NCBI GenBank assembly: GCA_947057405.1 | Contig: CAMSEJ010000027.1 | Coordinates: forward strand, 1 to 13,396 | Length of the DNA: 13,396 nt | Source: an uncultured Roseburia sp. | GTDB taxonomy: Bacteria; Bacillota; Clostridia; Lachnospirales; Lachnospiraceae | Reading direction: 5' to 3' | In this document: piece after piece, positions 1 through 8,857 of the stretch | Position numbering within the stretch: position 1 is the stretch's first letter | Layout of the letters: every line of letters starts with the position of its first letter | Notes under the pieces: model-generated | Databases searched by the model: none | Told to the model about the DNA's origin: nothing | The model's input: the letters and a program-made list of their open reading frames with translations, nothing else | Program-made: the position numbers and the translations under genes

Positions 1-93
1 TCCACCGGACGTTATCCGGCATCCTGCCCTGTGAAGCCCGGACTTTCCTCACCCGCAGTACTCTGACTGCGGCCGCGATCATTTACTCTACTT
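1..93 (-). ncRNA. rnpB: RNase P RNA, 5' part (runs off the window)
   Basis: Read on the minus strand, this stretch contains the universally conserved 5' region of bacterial RNase P RNA: GAGGAAAGTCCGGGC, followed by ACAGGGCAGGATGCC and a CCGGATAACGTCCGG hairpin. Just upstream a perfect P3-like hairpin (CCGCAGT, loop, ACTGCGG) is visible. The molecule is the catalytic subunit that removes 5' leaders from pre-tRNAs. Only about the first quarter is in the window, and the 3' part lies beyond position 1. The 5' end near 93 is estimated from family layout. It sits about 32 bases after the kinase stop codon; I see no convincing promoter or terminator in that gap, so a promoter within the kinase 3' end or read-through are both possible. 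Confidence 0.93.
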
Positions 94-125
94 ATCCCAA
101 AAAAGTTTTGCCCAAATACGATGGC

Positions 126-1787
126 CTATACCAAAAACGCGCTTCCTCCGATAAACTCCCTTAAAATTGAGTTCCTGCCGATATCTTCGCCCGGCATAGG
201 AAGAAAATAATCCAGAAATTTTAAAAGCCGTTTTGCTTCCATATATTCCGGCGCGCTCTTTTCAATATGGAACAGCAGCGGTTCCGCGTATGCCTTCAGC
301 ACGGAAAGCTCATACACCAATCCCGAATTAAACATCATATCCGCGCTGTCCTGGAACGGGAATATGTATTTTTCTTCTCCGCGCCGGACGGAATTCCACA
401 TTGCAATCGTATCCTGCGCCGTGGTATTGCGCGTCCTCGCATCCCTTACAATCCGCCGTATCAGACGCGCGTCTGTTGTCGGGAAATAATTATGCTCATC
501 AATGTTAATCTGCGTCAGCGCGCTGATAAAGATCTTAAACTTGCTTTCCTTTGGCAGCGTATAGGAAAGCCCGTCATTCAGCCCGTGGATTCCTTCAATA
601 ACCAGGATATCCCCTTCGCCCAGCCGAAGCTTCCTGCCCTTGTATTCCCGCTTTCCGGTTTTAAAATTAAAGGAAGGCAGTTCCACCGTATCCCCCCGCA
701 AAAGCGCCGACATATCCCGGTTAAACTGCGCCACGTCAAGCGACTCCAGGCACTCAAAATCCAGTTTGCCGTCCGCGTCCCGCGGGGCTTTGTCCCGATC
801 CAGATAATAATCGTCCAAAGAAAGCGTATCCGGATGCAGCCCGAGCGCCGAAAGCTGGATTGCCAGACGGTGGGCAAATGTCGTCTTACCGGACGAGGAC
901 GGTCCCGCAATCATGACAAATTTTCTGCCGCTTAAAGAGGCAATCTTTTGCGCCAGGCTGCCTATCCGCTGTTCCATTAACGCTTCCTGCACCATAATAA
1001 TTTCCTGCATTCTGCCGGAAGCAATCGCATTATTTAACGCCCCCACCGTCTCGATCCCCATCGTGCGCCCCCATTCCCTGGAACCGGCCAGCGCTTCAAA
1101 ATATTTCACGGACGGGGTAAATTCGGCAACCTCTTTCGTATTTTTGTCGGGAAACAGCAGCACAAATCCGTCCCTGTACGGCTTAAGCCCAAAATATTTC
1201 AGATAACCGGTATGCGCCGCCATATAGCCGTAAAAATAATCTTTGTAATTGCCCAGAGAATAAATATTTACCGACGAGCTTCTGCGGTAACGGAACAGGC
1301 GCTCTTTTTCCTTCATCCCCAGCGCGCCGAACAGCGCCGCTGCGTCGTCCGTGCCGATGCTTTCTTTTTGAATCGACATCTTTCTCTCCGCCATACACAG
1401 CATTTCCTCTTCCAGCCGTTTTAAAAACGCTTCATCCGGCTTCCCGTACACCGGCAGCTCGCAGTAATACGCCTGGCTGATGCACGAAAGCACATGAACC
1501 ACAGACTGTTCCCTGCCCAAAAGGCGATACAGCGCTTTCTGCATCAGAAGCGTAACGCTTCTGCGGTACGCTTTCCTGCCCGCCCGGTCCGCCGTTGTGA
1601 CAAATGCGAGTTCTACATCCTGATCCGCCTGTTTATGCAGCTCGCACAGACGATTCTCCGCAAAAGCCAGGATAATATCGTCCGGATAATCTTTCTGAAA
1701 ATCCTCTGCAATTACCAGATACTTTGTCCCTTTGGGATACATCCTCTCCTCACCGAGAACTTTCACCGTAATCGTTTCCCCTGCCAT
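126..1787 (-). CDS. TGS/ThrRS-like domain fused to uridine kinase-type nucleoside kinase
   Basis: The 553-residue product has two parts. Residues about 4-230 resemble the N-terminus of threonyl-tRNA synthetase: a TGS domain, then a second-additional-domain-like region with YYCEL near residue 107. The C-terminal half is a P-loop kinase of the uridine kinase/phosphoribulokinase class, with Walker A GPSSSGKT at about 295-302, SLDDYY at about 323-328 and EGIHGLND later. Known relatives are annotated as nucleoside (uridine/cytidine) kinases that phosphorylate ribonucleosides using NTP; the role of the tRNA-synthetase-like part is not established. I chose the ATG at 1787 because AAGGAGG lies five bases upstream; an in-frame TTG at 1805 would place that ribosome binding site inside the gene. 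The Shine-Dalgarno overlaps the stop of the upstream Nif3 gene, implying coupled translation as last gene of the housekeeping operon. The substrate is inferred. Confidence 0.9.
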   Translation of the reverse strand: MAGETITVKVLGEERMYPKGTKYLVIAEDFQKDYPDDIILAFAENRLCELHKQADQDVELAFVTTADRAGRKAYRRSVTLLMQKALYRLLGREQSVVHVLSCISQAYYCELPVYGKPDEAFLKRLEEEMLCMAERKMSIQKESIGTDDAAALFGALGMKEKERLFRYRRSSSVNIYSLGNYKDYFYGYMAAHTGYLKYFGLKPYRDGFVLLFPDKNTKEVAEFTPSVKYFEALAGSREWGRTMGIETVGALNNAIASGRMQEIIMVQEALMEQRIGSLAQKIASLSGRKFVMIAGPSSSGKTTFAHRLAIQLSALGLHPDTLSLDDYYLDRDKAPRDADGKLDFECLESLDVAQFNRDMSALLRGDTVELPSFNFKTGKREYKGRKLRLGEGDILVIEGIHGLNDGLSYTLPKESKFKIFISALTQINIDEHNYFPTTDARLIRRIVRDARTRNTTAQDTIAMWNSVRRGEEKYIFPFQDSADMMFNSGLVYELSVLKAYAEPLLFHIEKSAPEYMEAKRLLKFLDYFLPMPGEDIGRNSILREFIGGSAFLV

Positions 1788-1797
1788 CTTCTCCTCC

Positions 1798-2580
1798 TTA
1801 AGCAACCCAAAACGGGAACGAAAGCTTCTGCGCTGCCACCTCCACGCCTGCGCAGCGCTGCTCCAGGTATTCCTTCATATACCCCGTAAAAATATGCTCC
1901 AGTCCGTAATGCCCCGCGTCAATGATGCAAAGCCCGCGCGCCACCGCATCTATCCCGTCATGATGGTCGATATCTCCGGTAATCAGCACCTTGGCCCCCT
2001 TGGCGATAGCATTTCCGATTTCGGATTTCCCGGATCCGGGGGAAATGGCCGCTGTTTTGAATACCTGATCCGGATTGCCGAAGATTGTTACCTGCTCCAG
2101 CGAAAATGCGGCTTTGACCAGATCGGCACACTGCCTTAATGTCACAGGCTCCGCAAAATCCCCCACCCTGCCGATGCCTTCTTCCCTGCCGTCCTCCACA
2201 GCCGACACATCCAATACCCGCGGAGATTTCAGCCCCAGCATCGCCGCCGAACGCTCCGCCATCCCTTTTACGTCAAAGTTCGTATGCATGGCATAATAAG
2301 CGATATCGTTCGCAATCAGCCGAATCAGCCGCCGCCCGATAAAATCGTCTGCCACCACGCGCTTTAATCCTTTAAAAATCAGCGGATGGTGCGTTAAAAG
2401 CAAATCCGCTCCCATGCGCACGGCCTCGTCCACCGCTTCGTCCGTGGCATCCAGTGCAATAAAAATTTTATGGATTTCTTTGTCTGCACTCCCCGCCAGA
2501 AGCCCTACATTATCCCAGTCATATGCATAAGACGGCGGGGACTGGGCTTCTAACAGTTCAATGATTTTTTTTCCGTCCAT
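1798..2580 (-). CDS. Nif3-like dinuclear metal centre protein (YqfO family)
   Basis: The 260-residue product belongs to the Nif3/YbgI/YqfO family, known as hexameric toroids with two metal ions per subunit. Visible metal-ligand motifs are LLTHHPLIF (His64, His65), HTNFD (Asp103) and GHYGLEH near the C-terminus (His224, Glu228). Databases often call it GTP cyclohydrolase I type 2, a name resting on limited evidence; the physiological role is unsettled. The length matches the short form: the middle PII-like insertion of the roughly 370-residue Bacillus version is absent. It sits three bases after trmK, the same partner as in the Bacillus yqfN-yqfO arrangement, which supports co-function or at least co-expression. 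Its TAA stop is embedded in the ribosome binding site of the kinase downstream. The family call is secure, the function is not. Confidence 0.93.
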   Translation of the reverse strand: MDGKKIIELLEAQSPPSYAYDWDNVGLLAGSADKEIHKIFIALDATDEAVDEAVRMGADLLLTHHPLIFKGLKRVVADDFIGRRLIRLIANDIAYYAMHTNFDVKGMAERSAAMLGLKSPRVLDVSAVEDGREEGIGRVGDFAEPVTLRQCADLVKAAFSLEQVTIFGNPDQVFKTAAISPGSGKSEIGNAIAKGAKVLITGDIDHHDGIDAVARGLCIIDAGHYGLEHIFTGYMKEYLEQRCAGVEVAAQKLSFPFWVA

Positions 2581-2583
2581 AGA

Positions 2584-3324
2584 TTACGCCTCCTGCTCCA
2601 TCATCTTAATTGCCTTCCTTACACAATCCATCTCCTTTAAAACCTCACTCCTGCGCCCGCGCACCGCATCGGACGCCATCCTCTCTTTCAGCTGCTTCAA
2701 AATCCGTTCATACACCCCCGCCTGTTCCTCCAGATACTGCCGAAGCACAGGGTTGTTCTCCCGGATCAAAAACTCCCCGTAACACAAAAACACCTGGCGC
2801 TCTTCCTTTGTACAGACCGCGTACCGCTGCCGCACACCTTCCCCTCCCCGGGGCAGAACGCGCATCATCGGGTAATATTTCCCTTCCTCGTATACTATGT
2901 CCTCTCCGGCAACCGCATACCCCTTCTGCAAAAGATATTCCCTGACCTCCCGGATTTTCGACTGCGGCTGCAAAATCAGTTCTGCTGCCGCTGCCGCCAC
3001 GGCCGCCCCGTCTTCCAAAATATGGATCATCACATCGCCGCCCATCCCGGCGATTAAAATTGTATCCGCTTCGTTTGGCGCAAGCGCGGCAACGCCGTCG
3101 GAACGCCTTACCGTTATGTAATCATCCAAACCAAAAGCCCTGATATGCTCTTTCGCACGGCCAAGCGGCCCTTCCTTAATATCCATGGCAAACGCGCGGC
3201 GGATTTTCCCGGACTGCACAAGGTAAATCGGAATATAGCCATGATCGGTCCCTACATCCGCAAGCACGGCCCCCTGCCGTACCATTCCTGCCAGATGCAG
3301 CATTCGTTCTGAAAGTTTTATCAT
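2584..3324 (-). CDS. trmK: tRNA (adenine-22-N1)-methyltransferase TrmK
   Basis: The 246-residue protein is a class I SAM-dependent methyltransferase of the TrmK (YqfN) family, which makes N1-methyladenosine at position 22 in the D-arm of bacterial tRNAs. The SAM-binding loop LADVGTDHGYI is at residues 21-31, the acidic ribose-contacting segment DIKEGPL at 48-54 and the family signature IAGMGGD at 91-97. The C-terminal quarter (about 190-246) is charged and heptad-like, matching the coiled-coil tRNA-contacting region of the family. The start is ATG at 3324, five bases after the rpoD stop, and only a weak GAG-type ribosome binding site overlaps the end of rpoD, so translation is probably coupled to rpoD. 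The location between rpoD and the Nif3 gene is the usual Firmicutes context. Confidence 0.95.
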   Translation of the reverse strand: MIKLSERMLHLAGMVRQGAVLADVGTDHGYIPIYLVQSGKIRRAFAMDIKEGPLGRAKEHIRAFGLDDYITVRRSDGVAALAPNEADTILIAGMGGDVMIHILEDGAAVAAAAAELILQPQSKIREVREYLLQKGYAVAGEDIVYEEGKYYPMMRVLPRGGEGVRQRYAVCTKEERQVFLCYGEFLIRENNPVLRQYLEEQAGVYERILKQLKERMASDAVRGRRSEVLKEMDCVRKAIKMMEQEA

Positions 3325-3329
3325 ATCAT

Positions 3330-4490
<1,161 letters not shown>

Positions 4491-4526
4491 GTTTCCTTCC
4501 TCTCATAGTTCGTTACTATTCTGTCC

Positions 4527-6305
4527 TTATTCGATAGAAATATGCAATTTTTCCAATTGTTCTAACTGACGCTTGTCTAAAACAAGCTGCTGTAAGCCCG
4601 CCATATCCGTCGGCTCCAGATGAGACAGGCGGTAATCCAGCCCGTTCTTCCTTACTTTGACAAGTGTCTCCTTCAGTGCTTTTTCTTTCTCCTCCTTTGT
4701 CCTGATCTCATGGAAATGCGCGTGAAAGAGAGCTGCAATCTCTTTCTGCTCCTCTTCCTGCTCAAACATGCTGACAATTTTCGCCGGGTTCACCTTACCG
4801 TCCGACTCAAACTGCCCGTACAAAGCCTCCGCCGCCTGCCGGTATACCCCTTCCGTAAAATCTGCCGGAACAACGTATTTGCGGATAACGGAAAATAAAC
4901 GGGGTTCCTCAATCAGCCAGGTCAGCAGCAGCTTCTGCGACTGTCTGATGCCATCTTCTTTTTTCTTTTTCCCGGCGGTCGTTCTCGGCCTTTCTCTGAC
5001 GGCAATGCCTTCTCCTTTTGCCGCTGCGGATACCACGAGCTTTCGTAAATCCCCAAAGCCGATTCGATACTTTTGCGCCACCGCTTCGATGTAATTATTC
5101 CGTTCCAGCTCCTCCGCAAATCCTAAAAGCCTGCGTGCAATTTCATTGTAAAACCGCGTTTTGCCCTCCGGATCATCCAAATCGTATTCACGCTCCAAAA
5201 TCCGGATTTCAAACAGAAAGCTGTTTTCCGCCCCGTCGATCCGCTCTTGAAATGCCGCGCTTCCCAGTGCCTGAATGAATTCGTCCGGATCCTTGTACGG
5301 CCGCAGGGAAATTATTTTGACAGCGATTCCCGCTTCTTTCAAAATAGGTATGGCGCGCAGCGCCGCCTTCACGCCCGCCCCGTCGCTGTCATACGCCAGA
5401 TACACCTCTTTGGAATACCGCTTCAAAAGCCCTGCATGCCCTCCGGTAAGCGACGTTCCAAGCGACGCCACGGCATTGTCAAAGCCTGCCTGGTGCAGCG
5501 CAATGACATCCATATACCCTTCGCATAAAATCAGCTGCGGTTTTTTGGACGCCCTTGCGGCAGAAAGGCCGTAGAGGTTCCTGCTTTTATCAAAAATCTT
5601 AGTCTCCGGAGAATTTAAGTACTTCGGCCCGCCGTCCCCCATCACCCGTCCGCCAAAGCCGATTACCTTATTGTGCACATCCATAATCGGAAACATCGCC
5701 CGTCCGCGGAACCGGTCGTAACCGCCTCTGCGCTCGTCATAGGAAACCAGGCCGCTCTCCCGCAGCAGTTCGTCATCATAGCCCTTCTGCCGCAGGTAAC
5801 GATACAGCCCGCTGCCGGACTTGTCCGAGTATCCCAGCCCAAAACGCCGCATGGTTTCTTCCGTTAACCCCCGGTCCGTAAAATATTCCAATGCCGGCCG
5901 GCCCGATTCTCCCCGCAGCAGCGTATAATAGAACTTTCCCGCTTCCCGGTTTACCGCAAGCAGCTGCTGCCTGCGGTCGGCTTCCTGCTTCATCTGCGGG
6001 GAATATTCCCGTTCGGGCAGCTTTATGCCCGCCCGCTCTGCCAATGTCTGCATGGCTTCCACAAAGCTGAAATTTTCATATTCCATCAGAAACGTAATCG
6101 CATTCCCGCCTGCGCCGCAGCCGAAACAGTAATACATCTGCTTGGACGGCGCCACCGAAAAGGAAGGCGTTTTCTCATTGTGGAACGGGCACAGCCCAAA
6201 GTAAGTATTTCCCTGCTTTTTCAGCCTGACATAGCCGGAAATCAAATCCACAATATCGTTTCCGGATCTTACTTCTTCAATCAAATCTTCCGAATAGAAA
6301 GGCAA
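4527..6305 (-). CDS. dnaG: DNA primase
   Basis: The 592-residue protein synthesises RNA primers for lagging-strand and origin replication, working with DnaB/DnaC helicase. The N-terminal zinc-ribbon is CPFH (Cys39, His42) plus CFGC (Cys60, Cys63). The catalytic core follows, with FRGRAMFPI at about 199-207 and the TOPRIM motifs CEGYMDVI (Glu262) and YDSDGAG (Asp306, Asp308). Residues from about 430 on form the helicase-interacting domain, which is poorly conserved as is usual. The start is a TTG at 6305 behind AAAGGAG at nine bases; it gives MPFYSEDLIEEVRSGNDIVD, which lines up with the usual primase N-terminus, and no better ATG exists. It follows dgt by 41 bases and precedes rpoD by 36. All catalytic residues are present. 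Confidence 0.97.
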   Translation of the reverse strand: MPFYSEDLIEEVRSGNDIVDLISGYVRLKKQGNTYFGLCPFHNEKTPSFSVAPSKQMYYCFGCGAGGNAITFLMEYENFSFVEAMQTLAERAGIKLPEREYSPQMKQEADRRQQLLAVNREAGKFYYTLLRGESGRPALEYFTDRGLTEETMRRFGLGYSDKSGSGLYRYLRQKGYDDELLRESGLVSYDERRGGYDRFRGRAMFPIMDVHNKVIGFGGRVMGDGGPKYLNSPETKIFDKSRNLYGLSAARASKKPQLILCEGYMDVIALHQAGFDNAVASLGTSLTGGHAGLLKRYSKEVYLAYDSDGAGVKAALRAIPILKEAGIAVKIISLRPYKDPDEFIQALGSAAFQERIDGAENSFLFEIRILEREYDLDDPEGKTRFYNEIARRLLGFAEELERNNYIEAVAQKYRIGFGDLRKLVVSAAAKGEGIAVRERPRTTAGKKKKEDGIRQSQKLLLTWLIEEPRLFSVIRKYVVPADFTEGVYRQAAEALYGQFESDGKVNPAKIVSMFEQEEEQKEIAALFHAHFHEIRTKEEKEKALKETLVKVRKNGLDYRLSHLEPTDMAGLQQLVLDKRQLEQLEKLHISIE

Positions 6306-6346
6306 GCCGTCTCACTCCTTTCCCGCCCTCACAGAAGCCGCAGTCT

Positions 6347-7360
6347 TTAATCTCCGTCTACCTGCCACTTCTGCGGCATAAAATATTCGCTGAATTTGGC
6401 AACGGCATACTGATCCGTCATGCCGGATATGTAATCACAGACGACCCGCTCCGTTTCCTCGCCGTCGTCTAACATACGCAGATAGGTATCCGGAATCTGC
6501 TCTAAATGCTCCGTATAATACTCATAAAGCTGCTTTAACAATCCCCTCGCTTTTACCTCTTCTCCCTTGGCGGCGGGATTCTGGTAAACGGATTCAAACA
6601 TAAAACGCCGCAGCCTGTGCATGGCTTCCTCCACTTCCTTTGACATCCGGATATCATCCCTGTCTGTGCTGTTCGTGATGATATCATGGATCAGTGTATT
6701 TAAACGCTCCCGTGTCGTCTCTCCCAAAATTTCCCGCAGATCCTTTGGAATATCCTCCTTCACCAGAATATGTGCCCGGATCGCATCATCAATATCATGA
6801 TTAATATATGCAATTTTATCCGAAAGTCGCACGATTTTGCCTTCCAATGTATGCGGCATGGTCCTGGTCTGGTGGTTGCGTATGCCGTCCCGCACTTCCC
6901 AGGTCAGATTGAGCCCTCTGCCGTCTTTTTCGAGCCGGTCTACAATCCTCACGCTCTGCTCATTGTGCCGGAATCCGTCTTTACACAGAATATTTAACAT
7001 GTACTCCCCGGCATGGCCAAACGGCGTATGCCCCAGATCGTGCCCAAGCGCAATCGCCTCGACCAGATCCTCGTTTAAACGCAACGCTTTTGCAATGGTC
7101 CTGGCATTCTGCGATACCTCTAAGGTATGGGACATGCGGGTGCGGTAGTGATCTCCTTTGGGAGTCAGAAAAACCTGCGTCTTGTTTTTTAAACGGCGGA
7201 ACGCTTTACAGTGCAGAATCCTGTCCCGGTCCCGCTGAAACACCGGACGGATATCACACGGCTCCTCTTTCAGCCTGCGCCCTCTGCTGTTCTGGCTTAA
7301 GGTAGCGTAGGAGCTCAGGGTATCCCGTTCTATTTTTTCTATGTTCTCACGGATTGTCAA
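6347..7360 (-). CDS. dgt: dGTPase-like HD-domain triphosphohydrolase
   Basis: The 337-residue protein belongs to the deoxyguanosinetriphosphate triphosphohydrolase-like HD family, which hydrolyses dNTPs to the deoxynucleoside plus triphosphate. The metal-binding set is His78 (RMSHTLEVSQ), His107-Asp108 (GHDLGHTPFGH, with accessory His111 and His116) and Asp181 (LSDKIAYINHDIDD). The N-terminal RDRDRILHCKAFRRLKNKTQVF is the family signature. The length fits the short, dGTPase-like subgroup rather than the roughly 500-residue Escherichia coli enzyme, so substrate preference within dNTPs is unknown. The start is TTG at 7360 with AGGAGG nine bases upstream. It is the first gene of the operon leading into dnaG and rpoD, the usual context in clostridia, and links dNTP pool control with replication. 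A TATAAT box lies about 30 bases upstream. Confidence 0.93.
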   Translation of the reverse strand: MTIRENIEKIERDTLSSYATLSQNSRGRRLKEEPCDIRPVFQRDRDRILHCKAFRRLKNKTQVFLTPKGDHYRTRMSHTLEVSQNARTIAKALRLNEDLVEAIALGHDLGHTPFGHAGEYMLNILCKDGFRHNEQSVRIVDRLEKDGRGLNLTWEVRDGIRNHQTRTMPHTLEGKIVRLSDKIAYINHDIDDAIRAHILVKEDIPKDLREILGETTRERLNTLIHDIITNSTDRDDIRMSKEVEEAMHRLRRFMFESVYQNPAAKGEEVKARGLLKQLYEYYTEHLEQIPDTYLRMLDDGEETERVVCDYISGMTDQYAVAKFSEYFMPQKWQVDGD

Positions 7361-7388
7361 AACGGTGTGCCTCCTGTGATTTTGTCTT

Positions 7389-7394
7389 ATTATA
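7389..7394 (-). promoter_or_regulatory. Probable -10 box for the dgt-dnaG-rpoD operon
   Basis: A perfect TATAAT on the minus strand sits in a very AT-rich gap, about 29 bases before the dgt start and about 12 before its AGGAGG. No good -35 is present at 16-18 bases (the hexamer there is AAAAGC), so the promoter may be weak, factor-dependent, or the match may be chance in AT-rich DNA. Confidence 0.45.
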
Positions 7395-7461
7395 TATTTA
7401 CTGTGTGTTTTGCTTTTTTCCTTTTATTTTTACAATTTTTTTAAAATCAGCCGGAAAATGT

Positions 7462-8817
7462 CTAATACACCGTTATATCCTTTAATTCCGCCTTTAACTC
7501 CTGTTTCAGATACTCTGCCGCCTCCTCATACCCCACGTCCCGGTCTTCGTTTAAAACCTCCAGAACCATACTCAGGCTGTCATGCACCACCCCGTCCTGG
7601 GGCGTAAGCGTCCTGGCCTTAATATGCGGCACAATCTTTTCCATATAATATATCCCCAAATCCTGTTCCCCAAACCAGGGGCTTTTATAACTCTTTAACT
7701 CCGGCGCTTCCTCATAAGGCTTTTTTGCCGTCGTCATAAGCGCAATCCGGTTAATGGCCTTCGCCCCTTCCGTAGAAAGCGTGGCAAATTTCAAAAATTC
7801 CCATGCCAGCCGCTTATCCTTGCAGGTCTTTGTAATCCCCATAGCCGTACCGCCCAGGTTCGCATTGCCTTCCGGCGCGCTCATAAGCCCCCAATGCCCT
7901 TTTGTTTCCCCCCGCTTATCGTATTTCTGGATGGTAAACTGCACCGTCCAGGTTGCGCATGCGGTAAAAATATGCCCGTCTTCCTGAAACGCGGCATTCC
8001 ACGCCGGAGTCCAGGCCGCCATATGATCCGAAATATGCCCGTCCCGAAACCGGCAGATCAGTTCTAAGGCCCTGCCAAACGTTTTTTCCACGTCAATCAC
8101 ACCGCCGTCCGCCCAGGGCATGCCCTGCTGCTCCTGAATAAACTGCCTGAGTTCGCTTAATGAGAAGCACATATGGACGCTGCCGCCGCTTTTTTCATAC
8201 ACTTCCTTTCCTTTTTCAAAAAAGCGTTCCCAATCCGGAAGCATCGCTTCGAGCTCCCCCGGATCGTCCGTCCCCAGATACTGCTTCGCCAAATCTTTTC
8301 GGTATGCCAGCCCCGCCGGGGATAAGGACTGCTCAATGCCGCAGACGTTTCCTTTGGTGTTGACCATGCGGGGACGCAGGTATTCATAAATCTCGGAAAT
8401 GTCAAAGCAATACGGCTCCTGCTCCAAAGGCTCCCACATGTCCAATTCAAATACTTCTCCCCTCGAATCAATTACCGACCACGCAATGTCGGGCAGTTCC
8501 CCCGCGGACAGCAGGGCGGTTTCGTATTTCTGCGGCAAATCCTTATGCGCAACGTCCGTATAGACAAAATCGACGTTCGGGTAAATTTCCCGAAACGCTT
8601 CCGTCACAGTCCTGTAATAATCGTCATCCCAGCCCCACATTGTAAGCGTTCCCCTGTAATCATTTGGAAGCGGTTCATTGTAAGGCGTTTCGGCGGCGCT
8701 CTGCCGGAACCGGTCAGGCGGATTCTGCTTCGCCGGATCCCGGTTTCTGCCGCAGGCACAAAACAGGGCGGCCGCCATTCCTGTTAAAATCATCCGATAT
8801 GCTGCTTTTTTCTTCAA
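7462..8817 (-). CDS. Extracellular solute-binding lipoprotein, sugar-type (SBP family 1)
   Basis: The mature part resembles cluster-B/family 1 ABC substrate-binding proteins that capture oligosaccharides outside the cell: GTLTMWGWDDDYYRTVTEAF early, ELPDIAW in lobe 1, and a hinge and C-lobe with GLMSAPEG, GTAMGITKTCKDKRLAWEFLKFATL. The N-terminus is a lipoprotein signal: positive KKK, hydrophobic MILTGMAAALF, then CACG, so Cys22 (or Cys20) would be lipidated. I chose the TTG at 8817 (451 residues) because GAGG lies seven bases before it and the signal peptide begins there; the open frame runs on to 8985, but that extension overlaps the kinase gene and would bury the signal. It is 40 bases after the histidine kinase and likely co-transcribed. 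No permease or ATPase gene follows, so it either lends its ligand to a distant transporter or serves as a sensor partner. The ligand is unknown. Confidence 0.88.
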   Translation of the reverse strand: MKKKAAYRMILTGMAAALFCACGRNRDPAKQNPPDRFRQSAAETPYNEPLPNDYRGTLTMWGWDDDYYRTVTEAFREIYPNVDFVYTDVAHKDLPQKYETALLSAGELPDIAWSVIDSRGEVFELDMWEPLEQEPYCFDISEIYEYLRPRMVNTKGNVCGIEQSLSPAGLAYRKDLAKQYLGTDDPGELEAMLPDWERFFEKGKEVYEKSGGSVHMCFSLSELRQFIQEQQGMPWADGGVIDVEKTFGRALELICRFRDGHISDHMAAWTPAWNAAFQEDGHIFTACATWTVQFTIQKYDKRGETKGHWGLMSAPEGNANLGGTAMGITKTCKDKRLAWEFLKFATLSTEGAKAINRIALMTTAKKPYEEAPELKSYKSPWFGEQDLGIYYMEKIVPHIKARTLTPQDGVVHDSLSMVLEVLNEDRDVGYEEAAEYLKQELKAELKDITVY

Positions 8818-8857
8818 TACGCATCCTCTTTTCTTACCGTCCGGCCAACCGCCGCCC

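Noticed and set aside
94..125. Terminator or promoter between the kinase and rnpB
   Set aside because: The gap holds T-rich sequence but no stable hairpin and no convincing -35/-10 pair, so I do not list one.
267..935. Plus-strand open frame of 222 codons opposite the nucleoside kinase
   Set aside because: It is antisense to a well-supported kinase with intact motifs. Its translation is arginine/proline-rich low-information sequence, as expected for an opposite-frame shadow in GC-rich DNA.
1788..1805. TTG start for the nucleoside kinase
   Set aside because: It would put the AAGGAGG ribosome binding site inside the coding sequence; the ATG at 1787 is correctly spaced behind it.
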